Positions 47,092-56,468 of a DNA stretch of 64,000 nucleotides are shown here, one piece after another. Position numbers and translations under genes: made by a program. The stretch is from contig NZ_BPET01000012.1 of the NCBI RefSeq assembly GCF_019654915.1, positions 35,890 to 99,889 of the forward strand. Direction: 5' to 3'. The notes below the pieces were generated by a model. It was given only the letters and a program-made list of their open reading frames with translations. It made no database searches and was not told where the DNA came from. Source of the stretch: Shewanella sp. MBTL60-007. GTDB taxonomy: Bacteria; Pseudomonadota; Gammaproteobacteria; Enterobacterales; Shewanellaceae. Positions within the stretch are counted from its first letter, which is position 1. Each line of letters begins with the position of its first letter.

Positions 47092-48003
47092 TTAGCCGTT
47101 TGACAGGCTCTGAATATTGACCGGAATACCCGCTTGAGTCAGCAAGGCATCGTTAGCCTTGGCATAATCGACCTGCTCTTTACCGATAAACTCAACCACA
47201 CCACGATTCATCTGTCGGACGTTATCACTGCCGCCGTTTGCGGTCGACAAAGGTGAATGCACCTCGATCAACTCACGACCGTCTGGCTCTGTAGAGGTCT
47301 TAACGGTTTCATTGATAATAGTAACCTGATCGCCATACTTCACTTGATCGAACAGCCACTCGATGTCATCGGGGTTTAAACGAATACAGCCCGCGCTTAC
47401 GCGCATGCCGATACCAAAATCTTTATTGGTACCGTGAATAAGGTAACTGCCGTCACCATAAGATAGCTGAATAGCAAACTTACCCAGTGGATTATCGGGG
47501 CCTGCTGGTACCACTCGTGGCAATACCTCACCGCGCTCTTCTAAGTGCTCTTTACGAATGCTAGCTGGTGGCGTCCAACTGGGGTTTGGAATACGAGACT
47601 TAATCCTAGTCACCATCTCAGGTGTTTCACGGCCGACACGGCCGATACCAACTGGGAATACATGAACCTCTTTACCTCCTTTAGGGAAATAATAGAGGCG
47701 CAACTCAGCAAGGTTTATCACCACACCTTTATGTGGCACATCCGGGAGTAACATCTGAGTTGGGATCAGCAGACTAGTGCCTGGTGTCGGCAAGAACGGA
47801 TCAACCCCAGGGTTAGACTGCATCAATTCCAAAATCCCAATATTGTATTGCTTAGAGATTGTTTGGAAATAGTCGCCCTTCTGCACAACATGTTCTTGCA
47901 ACTCCCCGACTAGGCGACTGCCATCTTGAGGAATTGAATAAACATTGGCGAACGAAGTCAGTGGCAAACATGCCAAGATGAACAACAGCAAAGTACGCAT
48001 CAT
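47092..48003 (-). CDS. LysM-containing L,D-transpeptidase (YkuD/ErfK type)
   Basis: 303 residues with a signal peptide (MMRTLLLFILACLPLTSFA). A LysM domain near residues 35-85 (HVVQKGDYFQTISKQYNIGILELMQSNP) binds peptidoglycan; the YkuD catalytic domain near 95-230 ends with the active-site motif HGTNKDFGIGMRVSAGCIRL containing the His and nucleophilic Cys. This layout is that of ErfK/YbiS/YcfS/YnhG, enzymes that link Lpp to murein or form 3-3 cross-links. The neighbouring lpp gene makes lipoprotein anchoring the likely job. Confidence 0.93.
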   Translation of the reverse strand: MMRTLLLFILACLPLTSFANVYSIPQDGSRLVGELQEHVVQKGDYFQTISKQYNIGILELMQSNPGVDPFLPTPGTSLLIPTQMLLPDVPHKGVVINLAELRLYYFPKGGKEVHVFPVGIGRVGRETPEMVTRIKSRIPNPSWTPPASIRKEHLEERGEVLPRVVPAGPDNPLGKFAIQLSYGDGSYLIHGTNKDFGIGMRVSAGCIRLNPDDIEWLFDQVKYGDQVTIINETVKTSTEPDGRELIEVHSPLSTANGGSDNVRQMNRGVVEFIGKEQVDYAKANDALLTQAGIPVNIQSLSNG

Positions 48004-48055
48004 CGATTTTCAGTTTCCGTTTAATTCAATAAGCAAAGGTTACCCTGAGCACAGA

Positions 48056-48889
48056 TTATTTTCTAGTCATCACGTTAATGACAAAGTCAATTTCTAGTCT
48101 ATCGAACTGGGTATGTTGAATTTGGTGTCTCATTCTATCATTGGCGCGCCATGCATAAGGTGTCATTTCTAGCAGCGCAATAGCCTGCTCACCCGATACA
48201 CTTGCCGTCAGAGATAAACGCTCACTATGGAGCAGTTCAAGCTCTTTTGGCAAATTCTCGCTCACCGGCTTTTCCGATAAATCTGGGTAGATAAACTCAC
48301 GAATTTGCCAAAGGTGTCTCGGCCCCGCAGCAACTTGCAGCAAAATGCCTTCTTGCTTCAATACGCGAGTCAACTCTTTCCCTTTGAGTGGCTTATCTAT
48401 TAGCGTCACTAAATCGAAGCTTTCATCGGCAAAAGGTAAATGTTTCAACGTTGAGACGATATAAGCTGGTCCCACCTCGGCCTTAGCTGCGGCAAAAATC
48501 GCATTCTCAGCCTCGCAGATCCCCGTTTGCGTCAGCGTAAGCTCAGGTTTTAACTGAGCTAAAATTCCCTTGAGTGTCCGCAGGAAATAGCCTTCACCAC
48601 AGTCGAAGTCGAGCTGAGACAGAGCATCGGCATTAGCGATTTGAGGAAGCTCTGCAATCACTTTCGCCATAGATTGCGCCAATGGAATATAAATCCCCGA
48701 CTCAAGCACATAACGCTTAGCGCGCATCACTGCACGAGAGTCAGCCTTAGGTTTCTTGGGCTGACTAAACAGCCAATAACCCTGCTCATTAATGTCGAAG
48801 TGATGCTTGTTTTCACAATGCAGCCCCTTGGACTCTTGATGCACCATAAGTGGTGATTGGCAAACAGGGCAAAGATAAATACTATTCAT
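48056..48889 (-). CDS. rlmA: 23S rRNA (guanine-N1)-methyltransferase, RlmA-like
   Basis: 277 residues. The N-terminal zinc ribbon has Cys pairs in YLCPVCQSPL and LHCENKHHF, then FDINEQGYWLF, as in RlmA. The SAM-binding fold is visible in LDFDCGEGYFLRTLKG, with LTQTGICEAENAIFAAAKA and VSTLKHLPFADESFDLVTLID following. E. coli RlmA(I) methylates G745 of 23S rRNA. The chain matches the family in length (269-280). Slight divergence in the GxG loop (DCGEG) keeps me from certainty on the exact nucleotide modified. Confidence 0.85.
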   Translation of the reverse strand: MNSIYLCPVCQSPLMVHQESKGLHCENKHHFDINEQGYWLFSQPKKPKADSRAVMRAKRYVLESGIYIPLAQSMAKVIAELPQIANADALSQLDFDCGEGYFLRTLKGILAQLKPELTLTQTGICEAENAIFAAAKAEVGPAYIVSTLKHLPFADESFDLVTLIDKPLKGKELTRVLKQEGILLQVAAGPRHLWQIREFIYPDLSEKPVSENLPKELELLHSERLSLTASVSGEQAIALLEMTPYAWRANDRMRHQIQHTQFDRLEIDFVINVMTRK

Positions 48890-48943
48890 GACACGCTCAT
48901 TTTTAGAACAATGGTTTAAATTATAGGCTGGCTTGCCCTACGG

Positions 48944-49744
48944 TTATAAAAAGATAACCCCACATAAAACCGCACCTAACGCTAGGCGATAAATAACAAA
49001 TGGTGTCATACCCATCTTGCTGATGATCTTTAGGAAATAGTGGATACAGATATAAGCTGCAATAAACGACACCACCACGCCTAGACCTAATGCCTGATAA
49101 TCGATGACTTGGCCACTAGATAGCAGATCTTTGGTGACTAAGATTGCCGCACCTAGGCTCACTGGAACCGACATCAAAAATGAGAATCGCGCTGCCGCCT
49201 CACGACTAAGACCTAACATCAGTGCCGCAGTAATGGTCGCACCTGAACGAGACGTACCGGGAATTAACGCCATCGCCTGAGCGATACCGATAACGAGCGC
49301 CTTTTTCCAGCCCACTTGAAACTCATTAAAGCCTTCACGCTGCATTTTGTCTGCCCACCAGAGCAGTAGGCCAAATACAATGGTTGTTACCGCTATGACT
49401 TCAATACTACGAAAGTGAGTCTCGATAAAACCTTTAGCACTAAAACCAATAATGACCGCAGGAATAGTAGCTAAGATGATCCACCAAGCAAGCTTGCTCT
49501 CCTGGGTCTGCTTACGGCTAACGATACTGCCGGTCCAGGCTGTAAACATCGACAATAGCTCGCGGCGAAAATACATCACGACCGCTAAGAAAGAGCCCGT
49601 GTTAACCGCAACATCAAACGATAGGCCTTGATCCTGCCAGCCAAGAAGCTGCGCAGGCAAAATAAGATGAGCAGAACTTGAGATCGGCAAAAACTCTGTG
49701 AGGCCCTGAATAAGAGCCAATATAATCACCTGAAAGGTATCCAT
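48944..49744 (-). CDS. uppP: Undecaprenyl-diphosphatase
   Basis: Recycles undecaprenyl pyrophosphate to the monophosphate carrier used in wall and polysaccharide synthesis; inner membrane, bacitracin target. 266 residues with eight helices. Both signature regions are intact: [21 protein letters not shown] near residue 15 and [37 protein letters not shown] near 159. It is 24 bp downstream of folK and belongs to the folB-folK-uppP run. Confidence 0.95.
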   Translation of the reverse strand: MDTFQVIILALIQGLTEFLPISSSAHLILPAQLLGWQDQGLSFDVAVNTGSFLAVVMYFRRELLSMFTAWTGSIVSRKQTQESKLAWWIILATIPAVIIGFSAKGFIETHFRSIEVIAVTTIVFGLLLWWADKMQREGFNEFQVGWKKALVIGIAQAMALIPGTSRSGATITAALMLGLSREAAARFSFLMSVPVSLGAAILVTKDLLSSGQVIDYQALGLGVVVSFIAAYICIHYFLKIISKMGMTPFVIYRLALGAVLCGVIFL

Positions 49745-49768
49745 AACTATCCTAACTAAAAAAGAGGT

Positions 49769-50260
49769 TTACGCAGACCAGCTAAACTCAACTGGCCATA
49801 GTGATTGTTGACTCTTGTCATAACTCTCCCAAAGGGTTTGATATGACAGTTTGACAACGGGGTGAGTTAAAGAGGGAGCGATCTCCGCCAATGGCCATAA
49901 CACAAAGGCATTATAAAGGATTTCTGCTCTCGGTAATTCAATCGGCTGCTCGCTAACGATATCGTCATACAGCAACAGATCTAAATCTAAGGTTCTAGGT
50001 GCAAATTTTTTCGCGCCTTTCACTCGGCCATGGGCCTGTTCAATCTGCTTGAAAGTGCTCACCACTTCAGCTATCGATAACTCGGTTTGTGCGGCAACAA
50101 CCATGTTGAGAAAGTTACTTCCCTCAAAGCCCACCGCTTCACTTTCAAACACAGATGATAATTCTAATGCGCTAAAGTAGTTATTAAGGTCAGTTAAAGC
50201 CGCCTTAAGATGGCGCTCTGGCTCTATATTACTCCCCAAGCTAATAAAGATTTTTGCCAT
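49769..50260 (-). CDS. folK: 6-hydroxymethyl-dihydropterin pyrophosphokinase
   Basis: Transfers pyrophosphate from ATP to 6-hydroxymethyl-7,8-dihydropterin in folate synthesis. 163 residues, family length. IFISLGSNIEPERHLKAAL opens the protein; the substrate and ATP residues lie in GRVKGAKKFAPRTLDLDLLLYDD and LPRAEILYNAFVLWPLAEIAP, the diagnostic FolK signature. It starts immediately after the folB stop, so the two consecutive pathway steps are translated together. Confidence 0.95.
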   Translation of the reverse strand: MAKIFISLGSNIEPERHLKAALTDLNNYFSALELSSVFESEAVGFEGSNFLNMVVAAQTELSIAEVVSTFKQIEQAHGRVKGAKKFAPRTLDLDLLLYDDIVSEQPIELPRAEILYNAFVLWPLAEIAPSLTHPVVKLSYQTLWESYDKSQQSLWPVEFSWSA

Positions 50261-50614
50261 CTATGCATAACCTCTTTCAATCTCAACACCCACCGCGGCA
50301 GCTGTTGGTACTGCGCCGGGCTTCATCACCTTAACCTTGACCCAAGGCACATTAAACTCGCTCATCACACAAGTCGCGACCATTTCAGCGACAGTTTCAA
50401 TCAATTCGATCGGCTTTTCGGTGATAAGTGCTGTCAATCGATTCGACACGGTTTCGTAACAGAGCGCATATTGGTAGTCATCGCTATCGGCTGCAGGGCG
50501 ATTATTCCAAGCCATGTCTAAATCAATTAGCAAGCTTTGATGGATCTGCTTTTCCCACTCATAGATCCCGATAACAGTTTCAATTCTAAGCTCTCTAATC
50601 AGTACTTTATCCAT
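50261..50614 (-). CDS. folB: Dihydroneopterin aldolase
   Basis: Cleaves dihydroneopterin to 6-hydroxymethyl-dihydropterin and glycolaldehyde. 117 residues, as usual for the homo-octameric enzyme. KVLIRELRIETVIGIYEWEKQIHQSLLIDLDM is the typical start with the active-site Glu; YALCYETVSNRLTALITEKPIELIETVAEMVA and VKVMKPGAVPTAAAVGVEIER follow. It heads the folB-folK-uppP operon and is divergent from plsY, an arrangement common in gammaproteobacteria. Confidence 0.95.
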   Translation of the reverse strand: MDKVLIRELRIETVIGIYEWEKQIHQSLLIDLDMAWNNRPAADSDDYQYALCYETVSNRLTALITEKPIELIETVAEMVATCVMSEFNVPWVKVKVMKPGAVPTAAAVGVEIERGYA

Positions 50615-50926
50615 GATATCTCCAAAACTTTAATCTATGACGCTGAGGTCAGATAAGCTAAAACGAACAAAAAGGATATAATCCGCCACAAAGCTGAAAT
50701 ATTAGCCTGATGCTCTTTCTAACGAGACCAAACCAAAGTAGGATAAGTCTCGCTATATAAAGAATTATTAAAAAGCTATAGCCTACTAGGCAAGCTTGCT
50801 AACGCAGCATTACCAAAACAATATTTAACTGGCTCATTAGCCGTTTTGGTCATAAGTGCGTGATAAAAATAGCCACGCCGACATTATGTGGCGCGATGAT
50901 ACCCTAAGACGAATAAGGAAACCAAT
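50615..50926. other. Divergent region between folB and plsY
   Basis: 312 bp. A perfect -10-like TATAAT lies at 50677-50682 on the plus strand without a convincing -35. A small hairpin GCCAC...GTGGC spans about 50871-50891. Nothing else is assignable. Confidence 0.4.
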
Positions 50927-51526
50927 TTGACCGTAACAGTACTAACCATAGTGATGATATTAGCCGCCTATCTGGCAGGCTCAATATCGAGTGCTGTTTT
51001 GGTCTGTAAAATGCGCGGACTTCCCGACCCACGCAGCCAAGGTTCAGGCAATCCCGGGGCAACCAATGTACTGCGCATCGGCGGTGCAAGCTCTGCTGCA
51101 TTGGTTCTATTTTTCGATATGCTTAAAGGTGCAGCACCGGCTTATCTTGCATTTAGACTCGGTGTCGACCCGATTGCACTGGGTGTCATCGCCATCGCCG
51201 CCTGCCTTGGGCATATTTTCCCAATATTTTTTCACTTTAAAGGTGGTAAAGGTGTTGCAACAGCTTTTGGTGCCATGGCCCCCATCGGTCATGACTTAGC
51301 ACTTTGGCTTATGGGTTCTTGGGTTGTCATCCTCTTACTTACCCGCTACTCCTCCTTTGCCGCCATCTGTACCGCAATGCTTGCTCCCGTTTATACTTGG
51401 TGGCTAGATGACCGATTTACTATTCCCGTCGCTATGCTGTCGACACTCATAGTGATCCGCCACAAAGATAATATAAAACGCTTACTTAAAGGCGAAGAGT
51501 CTAAGGTATCTCGTAAGAAGTCATAG
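50927..51526 (+). CDS. plsY: Acyl-phosphate glycerol-3-phosphate acyltransferase
   Basis: Makes lysophosphatidate from acyl-phosphate and glycerol-3-phosphate, the first step of phospholipid synthesis; inner membrane. 199 residues, five helices. Motif 1 is [16 protein letters not shown], motif 2 [21 protein letters not shown], both catalytic. The start is TTG at 50927, with an AAGGA site 10 bases upstream; the only nearby ATG (50954) would cut the first helix. The Lys-rich tail is normal. Confidence 0.93.
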   Translation: MTVTVLTIVMILAAYLAGSISSAVLVCKMRGLPDPRSQGSGNPGATNVLRIGGASSAALVLFFDMLKGAAPAYLAFRLGVDPIALGVIAIAACLGHIFPIFFHFKGGKGVATAFGAMAPIGHDLALWLMGSWVVILLLTRYSSFAAICTAMLAPVYTWWLDDRFTIPVAMLSTLIVIRHKDNIKRLLKGEESKVSRKKS

Positions 51527-51841
51527 CCGAAGCGTACCTTAAAATCAATGCCTTACTAATTTAGTTAAGGCTATTACCTTTAACTTGTGACCTCTTCGCC
51601 CACCTCTAGCACTATTCACAGCAATTCTTCATCTCGCCTAAATAGTGTTTTAACAAATACCACCTATCACTCTCTCCAATTGCGTTTTTGTAAACACAAC
51701 TTATAATTGCGCCGATTTTTGATTGGGTAGCCCGTTTTTCCACGTAGGCAACCTGTTCTGACACTACCTCGAATACAGTGCTCCCCACCTTCAGAGCCTG
51801 CCAGTAAAGCTATCGTGTTTTGTTCTTTTGAGTACCTTGCT

Positions 51842-52465
51842 ATGGTTCCACAATTAAGTGAAGCCGTGATGGATACCATTGCCGATGCATTGGTTGAAAC
51901 CGGTTATATCGTTCTGCCTGACACATTACCGCCTTCGGTGTGTGAACAGTTATTACTCAGTTCTAAAAATGCCACTTGGGATGACTTTCGCCCAGCCGCG
52001 ATCGGCCGTGGTGGTGAGCAGCAACTCGTTGAAAGCATTCGCAGTGACCAAATTCGTTGGTTATCCGAGCAGCGAACAGCCGACAAGCTCTATCTCGAAC
52101 TGATGACACAACTTAGAGAAGGCATGAACAAGCGACTCTTCATGGGGCTATTTGACTTTGAAAGCCACTACGCCATCTATGAGCCAGGGGCTTTCTATAA
52201 AAAGCACTCTGATGTACTACAAGGTTCCAGAAACCGCATTTTGACCTCAGTACTGTTTCTCAACCACGATTGGAAGCCGGAGCATGGCGGTGAGTTGATC
52301 GTTTATGACGAAAACGATAATAAACTTGAAACCATTTCCCCTAACTTTGGCAAATGGGTTGTATTTTTGAGTGAACGCTTCCCCCATGAAGTGCTGCGCA
52401 CCGAAGTCAATCGCTACAGCATTGCAGGCTGGTTTCGCGTCAGTAACGCTAATCACGGTTTCTAA
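51842..52465 (+). CDS. 2-oxoglutarate/Fe(II) oxygenase (prolyl 4-hydroxylase-like)
   Basis: 207 residues from ATG 51842 (216 from an in-frame GTG at 51815; neither has a strong ribosome site). The double-stranded beta-helix core carries the iron ligands H-x-D in FYKKHSDVL and the distal His in RFPHEVL, and the 2OG-binding Arg in RYSIAGWFR. MLNQ-free context around NHDWKPEHGGELIVYD is typical of the P4Hc group. Such enzymes hydroxylate proline or other residues on proteins; bacterial relatives act on ribosomal proteins or EF-Tu, so translation is a plausible target given neighbouring tsaD and rpsU. Substrate not proven. Confidence 0.85.
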   Translation: MVPQLSEAVMDTIADALVETGYIVLPDTLPPSVCEQLLLSSKNATWDDFRPAAIGRGGEQQLVESIRSDQIRWLSEQRTADKLYLELMTQLREGMNKRLFMGLFDFESHYAIYEPGAFYKKHSDVLQGSRNRILTSVLFLNHDWKPEHGGELIVYDENDNKLETISPNFGKWVVFLSERFPHEVLRTEVNRYSIAGWFRVSNANHGF

Positions 52466-52484
52466 GCAGACCAATTTTATATAC

Positions 52485-52513
52485 AAAAACGGCGCTCAAC
52501 GAGCGCCGTTTTT
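52485..52513. terminator. Bidirectional terminator between oxygenase and tsaD
   Basis: AAAACGGCGCTC (52486-52497) pairs with GAGCGCCGTTTT (52501-52512), 3-base gap loop, A and T runs on both flanks, between convergent genes. Confidence 0.9.
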
Positions 52514-52528
52514 AATATACACTAAACC

Positions 52529-53545
52529 TTAATCAACTGGCTCTAGCGTGTCGAGTGGCCATCTCGGCTGACCTTTTACCGCCAAGTCTTCAACTTGTCC
52601 AGCCTTTAGACGCTGCAAGCCCGCATAGGCGATCATTGCGCCGTTATCGGTACAAAACTCGCCGCGTGGATAATATACCTTGCCACCTAAGGTTTGCATC
52701 ATATCGGCGAGTGATGCACGCAAACGGGTATTGGCACTTACGCCGCCTGCAATAACTAGATTCTTATATCCAGTTTGCTTCAAGGCACGCTTGCACTTAA
52801 TTGCTAAGGTATCGACAACCGCTTCTTCAAAGGCGCAAGCGATATTGGCGCGAGTTTGCTCATCATCAGGCTCTGCAGCAATGGTGTTTGCCGCAAAGGT
52901 TTTAAGACCAGAGAAACTCATATTAAGGCCTGGTTTGTCTGTCATTGGGCGTGGGAAACGGTAACTATTAGGCATGCCTTTAGCGGCAAGCTTAGAAAGT
53001 CTTGGGCCACCAGGGTAATCAAGTCCCATCAGCTTCGCCGTCTTATCGAATGCTTCACCAGCGGCGTCATCGACCGACTCACCAAGAACCGTATAACGCC
53101 CAATACCTTCAACGCCAACGATCATCGAGTGACCACCAGAAACTAACAACGCAAGAAATGGAAACTCAGGTACGTCATCCTCAAGCATAGGTGCTAAAAG
53201 GTGACCCTCCATGTGGTGCACACCAATTGCAGGCTTATCCCATGAAAAAGCCAATGCACGACCAACACAAGCGCCGACTAATAAGGCACCAATAAGGCCC
53301 GGCCCCTTTGTGTACGCGATACCATCGAGATCATCGATAGTCATACCTGCATCAGCTAACGCTTGGCGTATTAGAGGTACAATTTTGCGAACATGGTCAC
53401 GAGACGCAAGCTCCGGCACCACCCCACCATAATCAGCATGCAATTTAACCTGACTATAAAGCGTGTGCGACAGCAAGCCCTTTTCATCATCATAAACCGC
53501 AATACCTGTCTCATCACAGGATGTTTCTATACCTAAAACCCGCAT
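52529..53545 (-). CDS. tsaD: tRNA N6-threonylcarbamoyladenosine transferase TsaD
   Basis: Transfers the threonylcarbamoyl group to A37 of tRNAs that read ANN codons, with TsaB, TsaE and TsaC. 338 residues, standard. Motifs: [18 protein letters not shown] (ATP/metal), the metal His pair in [26 protein letters not shown] and [13 protein letters not shown]. It is divergent from rpsU, the conserved gammaproteobacterial order tsaD-rpsU-dnaG-rpoD. Confidence 0.97.
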   Translation of the reverse strand: MRVLGIETSCDETGIAVYDDEKGLLSHTLYSQVKLHADYGGVVPELASRDHVRKIVPLIRQALADAGMTIDDLDGIAYTKGPGLIGALLVGACVGRALAFSWDKPAIGVHHMEGHLLAPMLEDDVPEFPFLALLVSGGHSMIVGVEGIGRYTVLGESVDDAAGEAFDKTAKLMGLDYPGGPRLSKLAAKGMPNSYRFPRPMTDKPGLNMSFSGLKTFAANTIAAEPDDEQTRANIACAFEEAVVDTLAIKCKRALKQTGYKNLVIAGGVSANTRLRASLADMMQTLGGKVYYPRGEFCTDNGAMIAYAGLQRLKAGQVEDLAVKGQPRWPLDTLEPVD

Positions 53546-53671
53546 TATTTCTCGTCTTCAGTTGACATAATTAACGCCAATTCTACCTGCTGTGCTTTAA
53601 TTACTCCATAGCCCTATTGCGGTCTGCGGATAATATCGCCGAATATGCCTCATTTTGATCGCTTAAGGGGG

Positions 53672-53701
53672 TTTACAAGAGAGGGCGAGTCGGTATAGAA
53701 T
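53672..53701 (+). promoter_or_regulatory. Promoter of rpsU and the macromolecular-synthesis cluster
   Basis: TTTACA (-35, 53672-53677) with TATAGA (53694-53699, 16 bp) or TAGAAT (53696-53701, 18 bp). About 75 bp before the rpsU ATG. Confidence 0.55.
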
Positions 53702-53772
53702 TTCGCACCATTTTTAAATTATCTGAGTCAAGTAATTGTCTCACACAACCTACACCTAAGGGGTGATGGCGT

Positions 53773-53988
53773 ATGCCAATTATTAAAGTACGTGAAAACG
53801 AACCATTCGACGTAGCTCTACGTCGTTTCAAGCGCTCTTGTGAAAAAGCTGGTATCCTAGCTGACGTTCGCGCTCGTGAATTCTACGAGAAGCCAACTAC
53901 TGCACGTAAGCGTGCTAAAGCCGCTGCAGTTAAGCGTCTAGCTAAGAAGCTTTCTCGCGAAAACGCACGTCGCGTACGTTTATACTAA
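53773..53988 (+). CDS. rpsU: 30S ribosomal protein S21
   Basis: 71 residues, as in E. coli. [41 protein letters not shown] and the strongly basic C-terminal half [27 protein letters not shown] identify it. It binds near the 3' end of 16S rRNA and helps mRNA pairing in initiation. It is the first gene of the rpsU-yqeY-dnaG-rpoD cluster. Confidence 0.98.
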   Translation: MPIIKVRENEPFDVALRRFKRSCEKAGILADVRAREFYEKPTTARKRAKAAAVKRLAKKLSRENARRVRLY

Positions 53989-53995
53989 TCTCATT

Positions 53996-54439
53996 ATGAG
54001 CCTAGTTGATCAGCTAAAAGACCAGATGAAGGAAGCCATGCGCGCGAAAGAAAAAGTGCGCTTGGGGACTATTCGTATGGCACTAGCCGCCGTTAAACAG
54101 ATTGAAGTGGATACCCGCGAAACTCTGACTGACGACCAAGCTATAGCGGTCTTAACCAAAATGGTAAAACAGCGCCGCGACTCTATTGCTCAATATGAAG
54201 CAGCAGGTCGTAGTGAACTAGCGCTAGCAGAAGCAGAAGAGATTCAAGTTCTTGAAGACTTTCTGCCTAAGCCTCTTTCCGAAGAGGAAATTGCAGCGCT
54301 AGTTGATGCAAGCATCTCTGAGATGGGCGCATCCACCATGGCGGATATGGGTAAAGTAATGGGAGCATTAAAACCTAAGGTAATGGGTAGAGCTGACATG
54401 GCGGCAATTGGCGCTATGATCCGTGCAAAACTCAAGTAA
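53996..54439 (+). CDS. GatB/YqeY-domain protein
   Basis: 147 residues. The helical YqeY domain is seen in LKDQMKEAMRAKEKVRLGTIRMALAAVKQIEVD, LTDDQAIAVLTKMVKQRRDSIAQYEAAGR and the C-terminal MGKVMGALKPKVMGRADMAAIGAMIRAKL. The domain is shared with GatB of the amidotransferase GatCAB and probably binds tRNA; the free-standing protein's role is not settled. It starts 7 bp after rpsU. In E. coli this gene is absent between rpsU and dnaG, but it is usual in Shewanella, Vibrio and Pseudomonas. Confidence 0.93.
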   Translation: MSLVDQLKDQMKEAMRAKEKVRLGTIRMALAAVKQIEVDTRETLTDDQAIAVLTKMVKQRRDSIAQYEAAGRSELALAEAEEIQVLEDFLPKPLSEEEIAALVDASISEMGASTMADMGKVMGALKPKVMGRADMAAIGAMIRAKLK

Positions 54440-54461
54440 CTTTAGTTTTATTGCATGAATG

Positions 54462-54487
54462 AGCCGTGCTTCTGCGCGGCTTGTTTG
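54462..54487 (+). terminator. Attenuator-like hairpin before dnaG
   Basis: AGCCGTGC (54462-54469) pairs with GCGCGGCT (54474-54481), followed by a T-rich TGTTTGTTTT. In E. coli a weak terminator lowers transcription into dnaG at this point; the position here is equivalent. Confidence 0.65.
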
Positions 54488-54499
54488 TTTTCGAAGTTC

Positions 54500-54584
54500 C
54501 CAAATTTGATTTCACAAAACGTTTGATTTCACGAAACGTTTGATTTCACGAAACGTTTGATTTCGAGTAACTTTTGATTTCACG
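54500..54584. repeat. Five tandem 17-bp repeats ahead of dnaG
   Basis: Copies at 54500, 54517, 54534, 54551 and 54568 follow the unit AAACGTTTGATTTCACG. The second and third are identical; the others carry 2-5 changes. Each central copy contains the palindrome AAACGTTT. The array ends 27 bp before the dnaG ATG and is non-coding. Confidence 0.95.
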
Positions 54585-54611
54585 TAATAAAGGCGGCATT
54601 TAACAACACTA

Positions 54612-56342
54612 ATGGCGATACCTCGTGATTTTATTAATGAGCTAGTAGCTCGCACTGATATAGTCGATCTAATCGACCCCAAAGTGCCCCTAAAGAAGGC
54701 GGGTAAAAATCACTCTGCCTGTTGTCCTTTTCATAGCGAAAAATCTCCCTCTTTCACCGTAAGCAGAGACAAGCAGTTTTACCATTGTTTTGGCTGCGGC
54801 GCGCACGGCAACGTTATCGACTTTGTCATGGAATATGACCGACTCGACTTTGTTGATGCCATTGAAGAACTCGCCGGACAACTCGGACTGGAAGTCCCAA
54901 GGGAACAAGGCACTGGCAAGCCACGAGATCAAGAGCTTAGCCGAGACTTATATCAATTGATGGAAGAGGCAAGCCTGTTCTATCAAAGCCAACTTAGGCA
55001 ACACACAGACAAACAAAAAGTCCTTGATTATTTAGCACTTCGAGGCCTTTCTAAAGAAGTGGTTGAGCACTTCAATATCGGTTTTGCCCCCGATGGCTGG
55101 GATGGCTTACTAAGCCGTTACCGCCAAAATCAAGATTCACAAGCCAAGCTATTAACCGCAGGCATGGTCATCGAAAATGACAGCGGTAAGCGTTACGACC
55201 GATTCCGTGACAGATTGATGTTCCCGATCCGTGATAGACGCGGACGGGTTATCGGCTTCGGCGGACGAGTTTTAGGAGACGGTACACCAAAGTACTTGAA
55301 TTCTCCAGAAACGCCCATATTTCATAAGGGTAATGAGCTCTACGGTCTATACGAATTAAAACAGCGTCACCGAGACCCACAAAGAGTCCTGATTGTTGAA
55401 GGCTATATGGACGTGGTGGCACTGGCACAGTTTGACGTTGATTATGCGGTCGCCTCTCTCGGTACCTCAACAACGGCGGATCAGTTCCAGTTATTGCTGC
55501 GTAGTGCAAAAGAAGTTATCTGCTGTTATGACGGCGACAATGCCGGTAAAGAAGCTGCATGGCGTGCACTAGAAACCGCTTTGCCGTTATTAAAGCCGGG
55601 GAACCAAGTTCGATTTATGTTCCTACCTGAAGGGGAAGATCCCGATACTCTGGTAAGGCAAATAGGCAAAGAACAATTCGAAGCCAGAATAGATCAAGCT
55701 ATGGCACTACCGGAGTTTTTGTTTGAAAATCTAGCAAAAACCTACGGCAACGAAGACAAAAGTGTATTGGCAAAGAATGCCATTAAACTAATAGAAAAAG
55801 TGCAGGATACTGTACTACAGAGCCTGTTACTCGAAGATTTAGCACACAAGCTAAGAATGAACGGTGCTGATGAACTTAAACGAAAGTTCAACTTTTCGGC
55901 TAAGACGGCTGAAAAGCCAAATCAGCACAAAGCGTTGAAAGGACGCGGTACCCCACTACGACTAGCCATCGCATTGTTGGTACAGCATCCGCGTTTAGGA
56001 GAAAAACTACCTGAACAACCAGCGCTAAAACATATACAGATGGCCGGCATTGACTTGCTGACCCTTGTATTAGATTTAACTCGCGGACAAGTGATAAGCA
56101 GCGCACAACTACTTGAACAGTTCAGGGGCGATAACCAATTCAGCACCCTAAAGAAACTGACCCAATGGGATCATCAAGTGGCGGATGAAAACTTGCTTCA
56201 AAAGTTAAAAGAAACCCTCGTTTGGTTGAACAACCAGTATCTTGAGCAACGATACCAAGAACTGAGTATGAAGAAGAACCTTACGAAAGAAGAGCGGTTA
56301 CAGCTTAGTAAGCTAATTTCAGTGATTAAAAACAAGGCTTAA
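54612..56342 (+). CDS. dnaG: DNA primase
   Basis: Synthesises RNA primers for replication forks. 576 residues (E. coli 581). The N-terminal CHC2 zinc finger is complete in CPFHSEKSPSF and FYHCFGCGAHG (Cys-His-Cys-Cys), the TOPRIM core includes VLIVEGYMDVVALAQF and ICCYDGDNAGKEA, and the C-terminal helicase-binding region starts about residue 435. Start MAIPRDFINELVARTDIVDLID fits the family. It has no clear ribosome site right before the ATG beyond AAAGG at about 54588, and the 17-bp array sits between it and yqeY, which may limit expression. Confidence 0.98.
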   Translation: MAIPRDFINELVARTDIVDLIDPKVPLKKAGKNHSACCPFHSEKSPSFTVSRDKQFYHCFGCGAHGNVIDFVMEYDRLDFVDAIEELAGQLGLEVPREQGTGKPRDQELSRDLYQLMEEASLFYQSQLRQHTDKQKVLDYLALRGLSKEVVEHFNIGFAPDGWDGLLSRYRQNQDSQAKLLTAGMVIENDSGKRYDRFRDRLMFPIRDRRGRVIGFGGRVLGDGTPKYLNSPETPIFHKGNELYGLYELKQRHRDPQRVLIVEGYMDVVALAQFDVDYAVASLGTSTTADQFQLLLRSAKEVICCYDGDNAGKEAAWRALETALPLLKPGNQVRFMFLPEGEDPDTLVRQIGKEQFEARIDQAMALPEFLFENLAKTYGNEDKSVLAKNAIKLIEKVQDTVLQSLLLEDLAHKLRMNGADELKRKFNFSAKTAEKPNQHKALKGRGTPLRLAIALLVQHPRLGEKLPEQPALKHIQMAGIDLLTLVLDLTRGQVISSAQLLEQFRGDNQFSTLKKLTQWDHQVADENLLQKLKETLVWLNNQYLEQRYQELSMKKNLTKEERLQLSKLISVIKNKA

Positions 56343-56399
56343 TTAAAATTTCAGCCTCAAAAGTAAACACTTGGACTAGCACAGAGAAGCGCCGAAGGC

Positions 56400-56405
56400 T
56401 ATAAT
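56400..56405 (+). promoter_or_regulatory. -10 box of an rpoD promoter
   Basis: A consensus TATAAT lies 63 bp before the rpoD ATG, with only a weak -35 (TAGCAC at 56377-56382, 17 bp spacing). It fits the extra internal promoters usual ahead of rpoD. Confidence 0.5.
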
Positions 56406-56468
56406 TGACGACTTGCGTGGCTGTTTTTTGCCCGTCGTTTTAACAGTTTCCCAACTTGGATGATATCT

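Noticed and set aside
54500..54584. CRISPR-like array
   Set aside because: The 17-bp units are directly joined without spacers and no cas genes are present.
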